From positions 350,677,267 to 350,741,266 of the forward strand of contig NC_053040.3 in the NCBI RefSeq assembly GCF_002575655.3: a DNA stretch of 64,000 bases, in the 5' to 3' direction. Under the pieces are notes generated by a model. It was not told the DNA's origin. It saw only the letters and a program-made list of their open reading frames with translations, and did no database searches. This document shows positions 33,271 to 44,954 of this stretch, in pieces (within the stretch, counting starts at the first letter, position 1; each line of letters starts with the position of its first letter). The position numbers and the translations under genes are program-made. Source of the DNA: Aegilops tauschii subsp. strangulata (lineage: Eukaryota > Streptophyta > Magnoliopsida > Poales > Poaceae).

Positions 33271-34025
33271 ATGTCCACTAGTCCTAACTCTCCTCCCAAA
33301 TCCATGGTGTCCCAAATCTCCATGATCGGTGGTGAGTACAAGGTTAGAACCATCACCGGTGATGAGTTCGACGTCATCTACACCCGTTCTTCCGCGACGG
33401 TGCAAGGATGCCTTGCACGCTTCAGACGCATGTTCGAGAAGTCAAATGATGAGTGGGTCGCTGGGCTAGATGTTGAGTACACGACAACCCTGGACAAAGA
33501 GACGAATCTAAAGGAGGAAGTGAAGATGAAGCCCGCCGTGATCCAGGTTTGCGTGCATAACTTGTGCTTGGTCTACCACATATGCCATGCCGACGTTGAG
33601 TGCGAGGAATTTAAGAACTTCCTCGCGGGCGGCCTAGTCAAATTTGTTACTGTAGACTTTACGACTGACAGAACAGTCCTGGGTCAGATAGGCCTCGTTG
33701 TAGGCGAGCCCTTCGACCTCCAGAAGAATGGGCTGGTGTCCTCCCATGATCAGCATTCAATCTGACCCTCGCAGGAGCCATGGTTCATCCTTCGTACGGT
33801 AAACTGAAGAAACCCCTGCCCAAGTTTCATCGTCATGCATGTCAGTGGAATGTACTAGATATACACCATATCCAGTACGCTGCAATGGATGCCAACCTTT
33901 GTTTCAATATCTACAAGGGTTGGATGAAGAGCGAGGGCCAAGTGTGCGGTTCAAGCAAAGAAGTATCGGCCAAGAGGAAGAGGGACAAGGACGAAGTTGA
34001 TCATGTGGACAAGGAGTCCGAGTAA
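33271..34025 (+). pseudogene. Werner-type 3'-5' exonuclease (DEDDy, RNase H fold), single exon, frameshifted
   Basis: An ATG at 33271 opens a frame to about 33760. One missing nucleotide there (around 33756, CATTCAATCTGACC) moves the rest into the frame ending at 34025; together about 250 residues. Exo I is WVAGLDVEY (Asp67 and Glu69), Exo II lies in VTVDFTTDRTVLG (Asp133), and Exo III is IQYAAMDANLCFNIY (Tyr and Asp four residues apart). All four metal ligands and the Tyr are therefore still encoded. A lysine-rich tail (SAKRKRDKDE) could be a nuclear signal. Plant proteins of this type are small stand-alone exonucleases without a helicase. The 3' UTR is split by the CACTA element at 34057, and the LTR retrotransposon ends 116 bp upstream. 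It may be a TE-captured or dispersed gene copy rather than a resident host gene. Confidence 0.7.
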
Positions 34026-34243
34026 GGTGGTAGTGTCGTTGCTCATGGTGGTTGTACACTGGTGCGCGTCGGTCCTAAATAAACAGGTTTTAACCCCTTT
34101 CCGCGATGACATTTGGAACCGTCGCCAAGTGAGTGTGTGCGATAGGGTGTCCTTCCCACACGACCCAGAAATCGTCGGGGATAGGTCCTCCTGGGACGCA
34201 GGCTAGGGCCGTGTGCGATCGGGCGAGGCATCAAAACCCAATC

Positions 34244-34455
34244 ATTTCCGTAGGTATGTACATCCCACACGGTAATCCGAGAAAATCATTTTCGTAGGTA
34301 TGTACATCCCACACGGTGAATCCCAGAAAAACATTTCCGTTCGTATGTATATCACACACAGTCAATCCAAGGAATACGTTTCCGTTCTTATGTACATCCC
34401 ACACAGTCAATCCAGGGAAAACGTTTCCGTTCGGACGTACATCCCACACAGTTTT
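34244..34455. repeat. ~42-bp subterminal repeat array of the outer CACTA (left)
   Basis: Five successive units containing TTTCCGT(A/T)CGTATGTACATC and CCACAC(A/G)GT(C/G)AATCC. Such subterminal arrays are where CACTA accessory proteins bind in characterised elements. Confidence 0.8.
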
Positions 34456-34534
34456 ATGTGTAGGCTCATGTGTGAAAGGTGTAACTATCACACACGGTCT
34501 TGCTTAACTACTAGGGAAAACCTTATACACAGAA

Positions 34535-34885
34535 TCTTAGCAGCAGCGCAGCACAAAAAGAGGTGCTACTACTAATTAGTAGCAGCGCGGTTAGGGAAAG
34601 CGCGCTACTGATGTAAACTTAGCAGTAGCGCATGATGTCTAAACCGCGCTGCTACAAAAATCCACCGACAGTACACAACGACCTAAGTTTACCAGCAGCG
34701 CGGTATCAAGAAGCGCGCTACTGCTAATGCCATAGTAGTAGCACGCTTTTTAGTCACGTCGTTGCTGCTAATTTTGAAATTGTCCACACGGTTGGCCCGT
34801 TTAGCAGTAGCGCGTGATAGGAAAGCGCGCTGCTGCTATGCTCTTAGCAGTAGCGCGTTTTTGTTCCCGCGCTACTGCTAACACG
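34535..34885. repeat. Subterminal repeat array, inner CACTA left end
   Basis: About ten copies, in both orientations, of TAGCAGTAGCGCG or TAGCAGCAGCGCG (complement CGCGCTACTGCTA). Confidence 0.9.
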
Positions 34886-35580
34886 CAGGACCCACCACCT
34901 TTTCCACCTCCCCCTCCCCATCTCCCTCTCCTCCCTTTCCCCTACCTCCCACATCCTCCCTCTCTCACTCTTCTTCTTCCTCAATACTTCTCCCCCCATT
35001 ACTCTCCCTCTTCTACCTACCTTTCTCTCTCTTCATTACTCCTAGCTAACTACACCACCTCCACTAATGCATCTCCTTTCTTTTTTTCCTTCCACCTCCA
35101 CTAGTTGAAGTTGTCTCCTCCCAAATTAGCTAGCTAGGTAGATGTAGCATTTAGTTAGGTGACCTATTTGCCCCCTAACTAGATCTTTCTTTGTCAAGAA
35201 GAGCTTTGTGCACTTTTGATCTCCCTACATCATCATCCACACACCGTGTGCTCGATCTCGAGATAGAGGTGATTAAAATTTCATGCTTTCGCAAAATGGA
35301 AATATGTGTATGTGTGTGTGATATGATAATTGGGAAATATGATGGAAATTGTGTGTGTGGCATGAGTTGACGCCAAATTGTGCTTTTGAGTTGCCTATGT
35401 TTTGCCGAAATATTGATTTATTTCCGTTTCGGCGAATTCCGGGCAAACTCTAGATCTATATATGTCCTATTTTTAGGGAAGGTCATGCCGAATTTTTGTA
35501 TGACTTTGATGCATGCACGCATTTTTATAATCAATTTGTTTATTACTACCGTGCAGGTGTTCATGATGGTCAGTGGAACG

Positions 35581-38500
35581 ATGGTGGACAGGTAGTTGCG
35601 GTCGGCGGTGCAGGACATGAAAGAAAATAACCTGACAGAGGTTTTATGTCCGTGTCGAAGATGCAAAGGAATAGTTTGGCTCGACCCCTATGATGAAGGT
35701 CGTGTCGAAGCGCACCTGCTAATGACTGGTTTCATGGATGGCTATACTCGGTGGATAATTGAAGATGAGGATGATGATGTTGAGGACGCCGACGGGGCAG
35801 CCAATGACGACACTGGGCAAGACGAAGAGATGATCGATAATGGCGGCGGGGAAGAGGCCGGACATGGCGGCAGAGAAGGGGCCGGACATGGCGGAGGAGA
35901 AGGGGCTGGACATGTCGGCGGAGATAACGTGGACTCCACGCAGCAGAGTTTGTTGGTACTAAGTTCAATCGTGTGGGACCCTCATGTTCAAGCACTGCTT
36001 CGCAAGGAGACGAGTACTGAGAGAGCTGCTTCTAGAGAGGAGGCTAAGCTGGAGCAACTGGTGGTAGACTTGAACACTCCATTGCATGATGGTTGCAATC
36101 CTGAGGTGACCCGCTTGAGTTTCACGCTCCAACTCCTGAAGACGAAGGCTAAAAACAAATGGACCGACACTAGCCTCGATGAGCATCTGAAGTACCTAAA
36201 GGATGTTCTTCCCGCGGGGAATCTATGTCCTACTAGTGTTGATGAGGCCAAGAAGATCGTGTGCCCTCTTGATCTGCCGCATGTTAGATACCATGCATGC
36301 ATCAACGATTGCATAATTGGTCAGAAGGAGCACGCGGAAAAAACAAGCTGTCCGGTGTGCAATGCTTCTCGATACAAGAAGGTCGGGAAGAAATGTCCCC
36401 AGAAAGTTATATGGTACTTACCGATCACTCCCCTTTTCCAGCGGTATTTCATAGATCCCAAGGAAGCAAAGCTAATGCGCTGGCACGCGAAGAGGAAGAA
36501 GCCCGACGATGGAGATGATCCGAAGCTGAGACACGTCAAGGATGGAAGCCAGTGGAGAGCGTTGAACAACTTCTATCGGTATTTCAAATGTGATGCAAGG
36601 AACATCGTGATCGGCGCGTGTACCGATGGCATGAATCCGTTTGGCAACCAGAACACCAACCATAGCACATGGCCCGTGTTTGTATGGATGTACAACCTCC
36701 CCCCTGGTTGTGCATGAAGTCGAAGTACATTCACATGAGCATGCTTATTCAAGGGCCGAAACAACCAGGAAATAATATTAATTTGTATCTGGGGCTACTT
36801 CAAGAGGAGTTAGACACTTTATGGAAAACACCGGCCAAGACATGGGACGCCAGCAAAGGCGAGTATTTCTACATGAGAGCCGCGCTGATCACGACAGTGC
36901 ACGACTATCTCGGTTACGGATATGTCGCAGGCCAGGTGTGCCATGGATATTGCGGATGCATGCGGTGCATGGATGATACGACGTCTCAGCAGCTAACATC
37001 AAGGAAAGATGGCGGGTCTGGGAAAATCGTGTACATGGGGCATCGAAGATGGCTCGAACAGGACGACCTGTGGAGAAACCGTGGAGATCTATTCAATGGT
37101 CACGCTGAGCATCGAGGACCTCCACATAAGCGGAGCGGTGCCAAAATCGATGAGCTGTTGAAAACTGGAAGGAGTGCCCCGCGCCGGGAAAGACGATGAA
37201 AAAGGCGCCGAAGCCGCTGTTGAAGGTATGGAAGACAAGGTCTGTGTTCTGGGACTTGGAGTACTGGCACAAACTCGATACACCTCATTGCCTTGATCTA
37301 ATGCACATCTGTAAGAATGTCCTTGAGAGCTTGCTCGCGACACTAATGAACTTGCCGGATAAGACAAAGGATGGGCCGAAGGCAAGAAAAGACTTGCAAG
37401 ATTTGAAAATCAGGGAAGATCTGCACATGCCGCCCCATAAACAGTCAGACGAGACAAAGACGGAGACAGAGGCGTGGGAGAAGAAGGGCAAGAAAATAAA
37501 GAAAGAGGATTATTGCCCCCCTTCTTGCTTCACCTTAAGTCAGGCTGAGATCGATCAATTCTTTAAGTGCCTTACCGGAGTCAAAGTTAGTTCCGGTTAC
37601 TGTGGCAAGATAAGCAGATATCTAGACAAGGACAAGAAAAGGTTCAGCGGGATGAAGTCCCATGACTGTCATGTGATGATGACGCAGATACTACGTATTG
37701 CCCTTAGAGGGATAATGGACAAGCACGTCCGTGACACGCTTATTGGTCTCTGCAACTTTTTCGACGTCATCTCTCAAAAGTCGACCAGTCTGAAGCAGCT
37801 CCGAAGGCTATAGGAAGAGATCATTGTGATACTGAATGAGCTTGAGATGTACTTACCGCCCGCGTTCTTTGACGTGATGGTGCATCTATGTGTCCATATT
37901 GTGGACGACATAATAGACTTGGGGCTGTCATTTCTGCACAACATGATGCCGTTTGAGAGGATGAATGGGATCATCAAAGGATTCATTCGTAACATGTCCC
38001 GTTCGGATGGAAGCATCGTCCAGGGCTATCTGACACAAGAGTGCATCTCTTTCTGCGAGGATTTTCTATATGGCGCAGACCAGCCGCCTGATGTTAGTGT
38101 TGGTTTGCCCGTTAACAAGCACGATGGGAGGCTCGAAGGAGAAGGTCACTCCAATGGTCGCAGGGAACTGCACGTGGCATACTCAGATCGACGTAGCGAC
38201 TTTGACATAGCAAAATTGGTAGTGCTACAACACCTAGACGAGGTAGATCCTTTCGTGGCACTGCACAAACAAATTATCGCAAAGAAGTATCGTGACCCGG
38301 GGGTATGCAGGACGGACGCCGAAGTTACTAGAGAGCACAACTCCACTTTCCTGCATTGGCTCAAAGAGCATATTATTGCTAATCCCCCGGAGGAGGGCTC
38401 TAAGGATGGATTACTCATATACGCCTTAGCACACGGCCCCTCGCCCAACCTCCTGACCTATCAGGCATACGATATCAACGGATACACGTTCTACACGGAG

Positions 38501-39064
38501 GCCAAAGATATGGACAGTGATGATCAGAACTCAGGGGTGACGATGGAATGCATGATCAGCAGCGACAACGGCGCAACTGAAAGATTTTACGGAAGGGTCG
38601 AGGTGATCTGGGAGCTTGACTGCTCTGGACTGCACAACACGACGATGTTCAGTGTCAGATGGGCTAAGAATGTCGAAAGAGAAAACCGGCATTTCACTAC
38701 CATGACTATACCCGACGCCAAGAGCGCTACCGTGAACGCTATCGCAAAAAATGAGCCATGGGTACACGCTAAGCACGTGACACTATGCTTCTTCATAACC
38801 GACCCGCGCAATCCCAGCCGTGTTGTCGTGAGGAGAGGCAAAAGGAACATCATTGGAATGGATGGAGTCACCAACGAGGAAGACTACGATCAGTACGACA
38901 ACCCAATGAGGGAAGATGACGGTGATGATGAAGTATACGTCAAAAGAAGAATCAATACTACATTACCTAAGAAAAATCGTACTCCATGGAAAAGGCAAAG
39001 TCACAATGAGGGGCTCAATTATTCTTTGACGAACAAAAAGGGAAAGAAGCTGACTCAAAAATGA
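35581..39064 (+). pseudogene. TNP2-type CACTA transposase, broken
   Basis: Domains in order: a transposase-associated N-terminal domain (CPCRRCKG near 35650, then AHLLMTGFMDGYTRW); the TNP2 core (TDGMNPFGN, WPVFVWMYNLPP, YMRAALITTVHDYLGYG, GYCGCMRCMDD); HCLDLMHICKNVLES; and SHDCHVMMTQILRIALRGIM. After 37813 come a DUF4218-like segment (LPPAFFDVMVHLCVHIVDD) and, near 38580-38700, a DUF4216-like segment (ERFYGRVEVIWELDCSGL). These are the standard parts of a plant En/Spm TNPD-like transposase, which binds the element ends and cuts the DNA. The defects are a TAG at 35593, a one-base loss in a C-run near 36706, a frameshift near 37190 and a TAG at 37811. About 1,150 codons in total. Catalytic-region motifs are recognisable, but no single frame spans them. 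Confidence 0.92.
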
Positions 39065-39214
39065 AAACGTCAACGCTGAGGAACCGTATGTTATCGGTAA
39101 AATGATGTAATATATATATATATATATGTTCCTATTTTGTATACACACTTAGCCATTATTATGCATGGGTCCAATGATGTAATATATATGTTCCTATTTT
39201 GTATACATATTTAA

Positions 39215-39310
39215 CCGTCAAGTTAGCAGTAGCGCTTTCTGCACAAAACCGCTATAGCTACCTGTAATAGTAGTAGCGCCTTTTCTCTAAACTCGCTACT
39301 GCTACGTCCA
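39215..39310. repeat. Internal cluster of subterminal repeats, upstream of the second gene
   Basis: GTTAGCAGTAGCGC, ATAGTAGTAGCGCC and CTCGCTACTGCTACG occur within 95 bp, followed by a CT-rich stretch like the one after the left-end array (34895-35040). The motif is otherwise confined to the element ends. Confidence 0.8.
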
Positions 39311-40238
39311 CTTAACCCAAAATCCTCACTCTCTCTGCTTCATCCCGCCTCTTTTCCCCCCAAATCCCGTCGGGGCCCTGCCCTCGCAGCGCCCCTGCGC
39401 TCGCCCCCGCCCTCGCCGCGCCCCTGTGCTCGCCCCCGACCCCGGCCTCGGCTCCGACCCCTGCGCTCGCCCCCGTCCCCAGCGCTCGCCCCCGACCCCG
39501 ACGCGCCACGCCTCCCTCCTCTGCTTCCTCCCCTCTCAACCTCGGCCGTCGTCGGGCCTGCCTCCTCGCCCCTGCACCCTCTGTAAACCCCCAACGCTCC
39601 TCCTCTCTCTGCTAGCTAGGGTTCTTCGGTTAATTTACTTACGTTTTAGTTAGGGCAGTAGGTTAATTAGGTTATCTATTTAGTTATGAATTTAGCTAGT
39701 TTTTTATGAACCGTATGTTTTAAAATAGGACAGAAATTTAGGGTTAAGCAATTGTAGTTAAAAGAAAAGGCATCATTTAAACAATTATCCAAATCAACAT
39801 CCCTTGTTAAAGCAAATTTAGGTAGGCTGAATTTATATGCAAATTTGAACTGGACATGTGATATGTGGACATGTGATGTTTTGGACATGTCATGTTTGGA
39901 ATTTGGAAATGTCATTTGTACATATGATGTTTTGGACATGTCATATTTGGAAAATGATGATTATGTGCAGGGTAAATGATCCGAGTGGCCTATGTTACGC
40001 CGGAATGTTGATTCATTTCCATTCCGGTGAATTTCAGGCGCTCGATATGTCCATTTTTTAGCAAAGGACATGCCGAAATTTTCCGTGATTTTTGGCATGA
40101 TTTGTGCTAGATAGTAGGCATATCGAGTGCTGGGAGTTGCTGGGAAACGACATTCCGGCAAACATAGATTTCTTTTTATGCCATTTCTCATTTTTTCATA
40201 CTTTTAGAATTAAACGAGGAGACTTAATCATAGGAAAC
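39311..40238. other. Leader region of the second gene in the inner CACTA
   Basis: A very GC-rich pyrimidine-dominated block (39340-39600) is followed by AT-rich sequence with several copies of GGACATGT(G/C)AT(G/A)T (39850-39960). It also contains a roughly 100-bp segment similar to the leader of the first gene (TTTCGGCGAATTCCGGGCAAAC at about 35430 and TTCCGGTGAATTTCAGGCGC at 40020). No ORF supported. Confidence 0.5.
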
Positions 40239-43200
40239 ATGTCGAACAACGAAGAAACTGGGCCTTCTGACCAAGATGCAGACGAAATGGATTATGTGGG
40301 TGAACAAGAGTACCTCAACTATTTGACTGCTAAGCAAGGTTTGCAGGTCGGCCTCGATGATGGTACTGATGCCGACATCAACACCGACGGCACCAGCACC
40401 GATGGCGGTGCCGAGGCCGGCAGGGATGGTACCGGCGCCGATGCCGCTACCGAAAAGAAGAAGCAGAAGAAGCAGAGGATACAAAAACCTAACAAACTAG
40501 GGATTGGACGACTAGTGATCACAAAGATGGCACCTGGCAAGTTTGAGCCATTAGAGCCGGAAGAACCTCGCAAGTGCTATGGGAACCAAGTAGGATGCAT
40601 CCTACGGGAATGCGCGAGCATCAACGACGATGACTTAAGGAGTAAAGAACATTTGACGCAGTTGCTCCTGATGAAGTTGTACAAGAGATTCAAGTTCCCC
40701 GACCGGGATGATAACATAGAAGAACCGTGGGATGATCCGAAGATGAAAAAGATTAACACTCACGCCATGGGCATGTTCAGCAATGATTTGGCCTCCTGGA
40801 AAGGGAGGGTGAAACGAGCTATTGAGGCTGAGGAACCCCTGTCCAAGATTCTGGAGGAAAATCCGACACTTACGGTAGAGGAGTTCGAAAAGTTCAAGGA
40901 CACTTGCGCTACCGAGGCAGCCAAGGCTAAGGCTGCGAAATTCAAGAGCCTTCAGCAAAGGAACACGGGGAAGCATCACCTCGGAAGCCGTGGCTACCTC
41001 GGTAAAAGGCCCATATGGGATAAGGAGGACGCGGAACGTGAAGCCGCGGGTCTCCTAGACCCCTTCGCGAAGTTCACCAACCCCTTGGAGCGTGACTTCA
41101 TCAGGGCCCACTACAAGTGGGACAAGGAAAAGAAGTTTTTTACATGGACAAGATCACGAGGAAATTGATTAGACTACTGGTAATTATTCTTTTACCACCT
41201 TACATTTAGCTCCATATCTAGTCGACTACACATTCCTAAACGGTTCACGCTCCTTCTGCAGGAGAAGCAACACCAGCTTGCAGCCGAAAGCCCTACTTCT
41301 CTGATGAGGCCCAAGTGGGACACCCCTCTCAACCGGGCCTTGAACGAACTTAAGGGACTCCCTTTGGGCCAGCGGCCGCAATATAGTCGTGTGCACGGCG
41401 CTGGAGACGGCGCCACGTGGAAGGTCTTTTACAACGAGGGCCTGGAGGCCAAGAAGCAGAAAAAGAAGTTTAGTCAGGCGGACATCGACGCGAAGGTGAA
41501 GCTTGTGGTCGAGAAAAAAGCAGCAGAGGACGCGAAAAAAATAGCCGAGGAGAAAAATGAGTTGCTACTGCAAGCAGTCAATGTAGCTGTAACTGCCTGC
41601 AGAAATGATTTCACTACTAACTTGGTTCCAGCTATCATCAACTGGATGAAGGAAAATCCAGACAAGACGGTACATGATTTCCCGTAGCCCAGTTTCGTTG
41701 GGAGCAACTCAATGAACAACAACACCACCGCACCATCACTTGCTTACGCAACCGGGCCTCCTCTCGCAGCCGCTCCCGCTCATAGCAGCCCGTCCTCAGT
41801 CTCTGGCGCGCTAGGTGGGCCTTCGTCTTTGGCTGAGCTCGACGCCGTCACGGTAATTACATGTCGCACCATCATATATATATATATAGAATATTCCATT
41901 TTTGTTGCCTTTCGGATGTTTTACGCTACAAACATATGTGTTTGCAGGCCAAAGAAACCCCGTGCACCATACTCTACTTGATCAAAGGACAGAAGGTGGA
42001 CGTGGGAAAGGGGATGATAATGAACCCCTTGCAACCCACGTTCCACAACCGGCCGATCCCCACTGGGCACTTCAGGGTTAGCTTGTCCAGTGTGAAATCG
42101 GGACACGAGCATTTGCCTCCTCCAGTACATCCTGTGGGAGAGGACGACGAGACCCCGCTGCGGATTGGAAACTGCAAGGGTTGGGTGCTGCTATGGCCGA
42201 AGAATCTTATTCGTCTAGAGCCGGCCGAGAGCACACCAATAACCACACATCAACAACCATGTGCGGAGACCACCACCCCACCTACGCAATTACCAGCTCC
42301 TGTAGTGTCGGGTGAGAGCGGCGGACGACGTGATGAAGGGGGTGCAATAGTACTGGCTGATGTAATCGGTCCTGTAGAACATATAATGGATGATGAGACG
42401 GAGGTCGACCCAATGGGTTTCCTCAATACAAACGCGTATGACTGTGACATAGATATGATGAGTCAACCATATGACGAATCGGGCTATCAGCATGCGAATG
42501 AGGATATGGATGATCTGCCCGGGCAGGAAGGTCGTAGCAGGGATTGCAAAAAGTCTCTCTTCATGAAATCCTCACAGGACACGCCTGAAAATGCCGCCTC
42601 AACACAGGCTCAACTAGCCGAGGGTCGTATAGTGCTTAGCCCGGGAACACTGGGGCAGGGTTTAAGGAAGGGTCTGGAAGGTGTGCCCAAGAAAAAGGAG
42701 AGGAAGAGATCGGGGAAGATAGCTGCCTCCAAACAAGCCAGAGCACATGGCAGCCAGATGATGGATTCTGAAGAGCGTGCACCCATGAAAGGTGCGGCCA
42801 TGTTCCATCTCACGGGCGAGCCGATGCTACCGTCGAAACCGCTGGAGGCACTATCAGGGGATCTCAGGAGACTGCACGACCATGTGCTGTCGGCTGAGAA
42901 AAGCCTACTAGCCTCGAAGGATCCAGGATATCTGACATACGCGACTCGTGTGCCTGTGGGGAAGTGCTACGTCAACACACGGCCCGCGAAGGTTTTCTTC
43001 CTGCGGTTTGACCATATCTTTGAGATGTTTCTGACAAGGCGGCTCGATTTTACAATCGTCTGCCTTTTTGCGCTACATATGAGCTCCGTCATGAAGAGAG
43101 AAGAAGTCTCGCAAATCTGTGTGGCTGATCCGTACTACATGCACGAGTCTTTCTTGAGTCTCGGCGACTTTGAGCGTGAAACTGCTAGGGACCACCTCCA

Positions 43201-43914
43201 AAACTTCATGGTACAGAATAAGGACCAGGAAATTGTCCTCCTGCCTTATCATCCAAAGTAAGTCAGTTTCGGACAACCCTTTCGTACATTTCAATCATTC
43301 CTTCTCGCTCATATGAAGAATAATTTGAGGTATCTTTTCCCCGCAGCAACGGGCGCGCCATCCTTATCGTTCTTTACCCGCGAGTCTCCCACGCCATGTA
43401 TTTCGACCCTTTCGGAGACTACGAGAAGAAGGACTACACCCACATAATGAATATTCTGGATGATGCTCTCCAAGGCTTCGGCATTAGAGGTGGCCACATG
43501 CAGATCAGGAAACAAAGGAACAAGAAGATGGGTTTCGCGCATAAAACTAACTTCTGCTGCATCCATGTCCCAAAACCAAGCAAGAAGGATGGATTCTACA
43601 TCCTCCATCTCATGATTGAGTTCAACACGGATCACCAAAAGCTTCGCATGACAAGCAGAAATGATGAACATATCCACAAGTGGCTAGACTCTCATGGAGA
43701 AGCGGATTATAAACTTAGAGATGACTTCTTTCGCATCCAAAGGGACATTGCGACGATCATCATGAAAGAAGTCGTCGATGAGAAGGGGATGTTCCACCAC
43801 GGCCCTATATCGCGAGCTGACGTCCGAACTCGCATAGGCATGCAACGTCAAGACCTCACGCCGTTCAAGAAGCTAGGGTCCATCCTCGATGATATGGAAG
43901 GATGGAACTTCTAG
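40239..43914 (+). pseudogene. Second CACTA gene: PTTA-like N-terminus and Ulp1-like C-terminus, broken
   Basis: Exon pieces are 40239-41200 (MSNNEETGPSDQ...), 41262-41850, 41948-43258 and 43346-43914. The splice sites seen are CTG|GTAATT, CTGCAG|GAG, ACG|GTAATT, TTTGCAG|GCC, AAA|GTAAGT and CCGCAG|CAAC. The first half is charged and helical, with a block (RKCYGNQVGCILRECASI, then SRGYLGKRPIWDKED) like the plant transposase PTTA/En-Spm family. The last 350 residues resemble the C48 (Ulp1/SENP) cysteine-protease fold carried by many CACTA elements; SHAMYFDPFGDY would hold the His and Asp. The expected DCG catalytic block appears as KKDGFYILHLM, without Cys. A homopolymer frameshift at about 41145 and a TAG at 41685 break the gene. 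It might have been the TNPA-like partner. Confidence 0.7.
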
Positions 43915-44196
43915 TGATTTACGATGCCGATGATGATATGTGTCGGTTGAACTTGTATACTTTCTGTAGCGATGAAACTTTGTGATGTCCATGGTCCCTG
44001 CCAAACTTGCGTAACGCTACTTTGTTTGTTTGGGTACGATGACCTGCATACCTCTAGTTAATTAGTTTGCATAGTGTATGTTGCATCTAGTTGCTAATTA
44101 ACCCTTTCTTTTTCATGTTGCTCTAATATATTTTGTTGCATATGATTGTACATCCTCTTGATGAACATGCATATCTAACAGGTACCTAGTTTCTTG

Positions 44197-44451
44197 ATGG
44201 ATAGATGGCGGTGCTATGTCGTGTACAAAGGGAAGGTTCCGGGGGTGTACAACGAGTGGCCTGAGTGTCAGGCGCAAGTGAATGGGGTCTCGGACGCCAG
44301 CCATAAAGGCTTCAAAAGCAGACAAGAAGGAGAAGCTAGTTACTTGAGGTTCATGCTAGCGCGAGAGAGGACTCGTAACCGCCGCCTCATGTACTGCATA
44401 GTTCCGCTCTCATTCATAGTGATAGCTCTTCTCGCATATACCATTGTTTAG
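44197..44451 (+). CDS. Small protein with viroplasmin/RNase H1 N-terminal-type domain and C-terminal membrane anchor
   Basis: 84 residues, open. Residues 4 to about 50 (RCYVVYKGKVPGVYNEWPEC, then a GVSDASHKGFKSRQEGEASYL block) match the pattern of the domain shared by caulimovirus viroplasmin and the N-terminus of eukaryotic RNase H1 (Y-V---G---GVY--W-EC, K-FK----A--YL). In those proteins it binds RNA/DNA hybrids or double-stranded RNA. Residues 64-84 (LMYCIVPLSFIVIALLAYTIV) form one strongly hydrophobic helix at the very C-terminus, as in a tail-anchored membrane protein. An AG acceptor lies 15 nt upstream (CTAACAG|GTACC), so this may be the last exon of a longer transcript. It sits between the Ulp1-like gene and the right subterminal array. 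It is one of the few ORFs of the element without visible damage. Its role is unknown. Confidence 0.65.
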   Translation: MDRWRCYVVYKGKVPGVYNEWPECQAQVNGVSDASHKGFKSRQEGEASYLRFMLARERTRNRRLMYCIVPLSFIVIALLAYTIV

Positions 44452-44699
44452 ATGGATGACGTTGTAGTTGCAAGTATTCGAGACTTGCATGTATCACTAT
44501 TTTCGAGATGATGACGAGATACCACTTTGTATTGGATGATGATTATGATGAGACTATTTGTATGTATATGCTATGATAACATTTGTGGTCTCGCAGCCAT
44601 TGGTATGTGTATCATGATGACATTTGTATCTGCTAAAGATTCTTGTCTAAAGCCTGTTCAAATACAAAACAAATATGCAGAAAAAAAACAAAAACTACT

Positions 44700-44954
44700 A
44701 AATTAGAAGTAGCGAGTGGAGAAAAGTTAGCAGCAGCGCCACGATAGCAGTAGCGCGTCCAGGCAACGCGCGCTAGAGCTATTAGCAGTAGCGAGCTTTC
44801 GCGAAGCGCGCTACTGCTACACTTGTATAGCAGTAGCGCCGGTGAGCACGCGCTACTGCTACGTGTTAGCTGTAGCGCCTTATTAGTAGCGCCGGTCCCC
44901 GCACTACTAATACACCTAAAATCCGCGCTGCTGCTAGCCTTTTCCCTAGTAGTG
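44700..44954. repeat. Subterminal repeat array, inner CACTA right end
   Basis: About ten copies of AGCAGTAGCGC or GCGCTACTGCTA, ending in CTGCTAGCCTTTTCCCTAGT and AGTG. Confidence 0.9.

Larger units (their letters stand above)
34506..44954 (+). mobile_element. Inner CACTA element, 10,449 bp, TSD CTT, three ORFs
   Basis: The left end AACTACTAGGGAAAACC and the right end in reverse CACTACTAGGGAAAAGG match at 14 of 17 positions. The left CACTA has lost its first C. The flanks are CTT (34503-34505) and CTT (44955-44957). Dense subterminal repeats of TAGCAGTAGCGCG and its complement lie at both ends, with a third cluster at 39215-39310. Gene order is TNP2-type transposase, Ulp1-like gene, small viroplasmin-fold ORF, all on the plus strand. 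The transposase and the Ulp1-like gene carry frameshifts and stops, so this copy is unlikely to be autonomous. It sits inside the left arm of the outer CACTA and is therefore younger. Confidence 0.92.
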
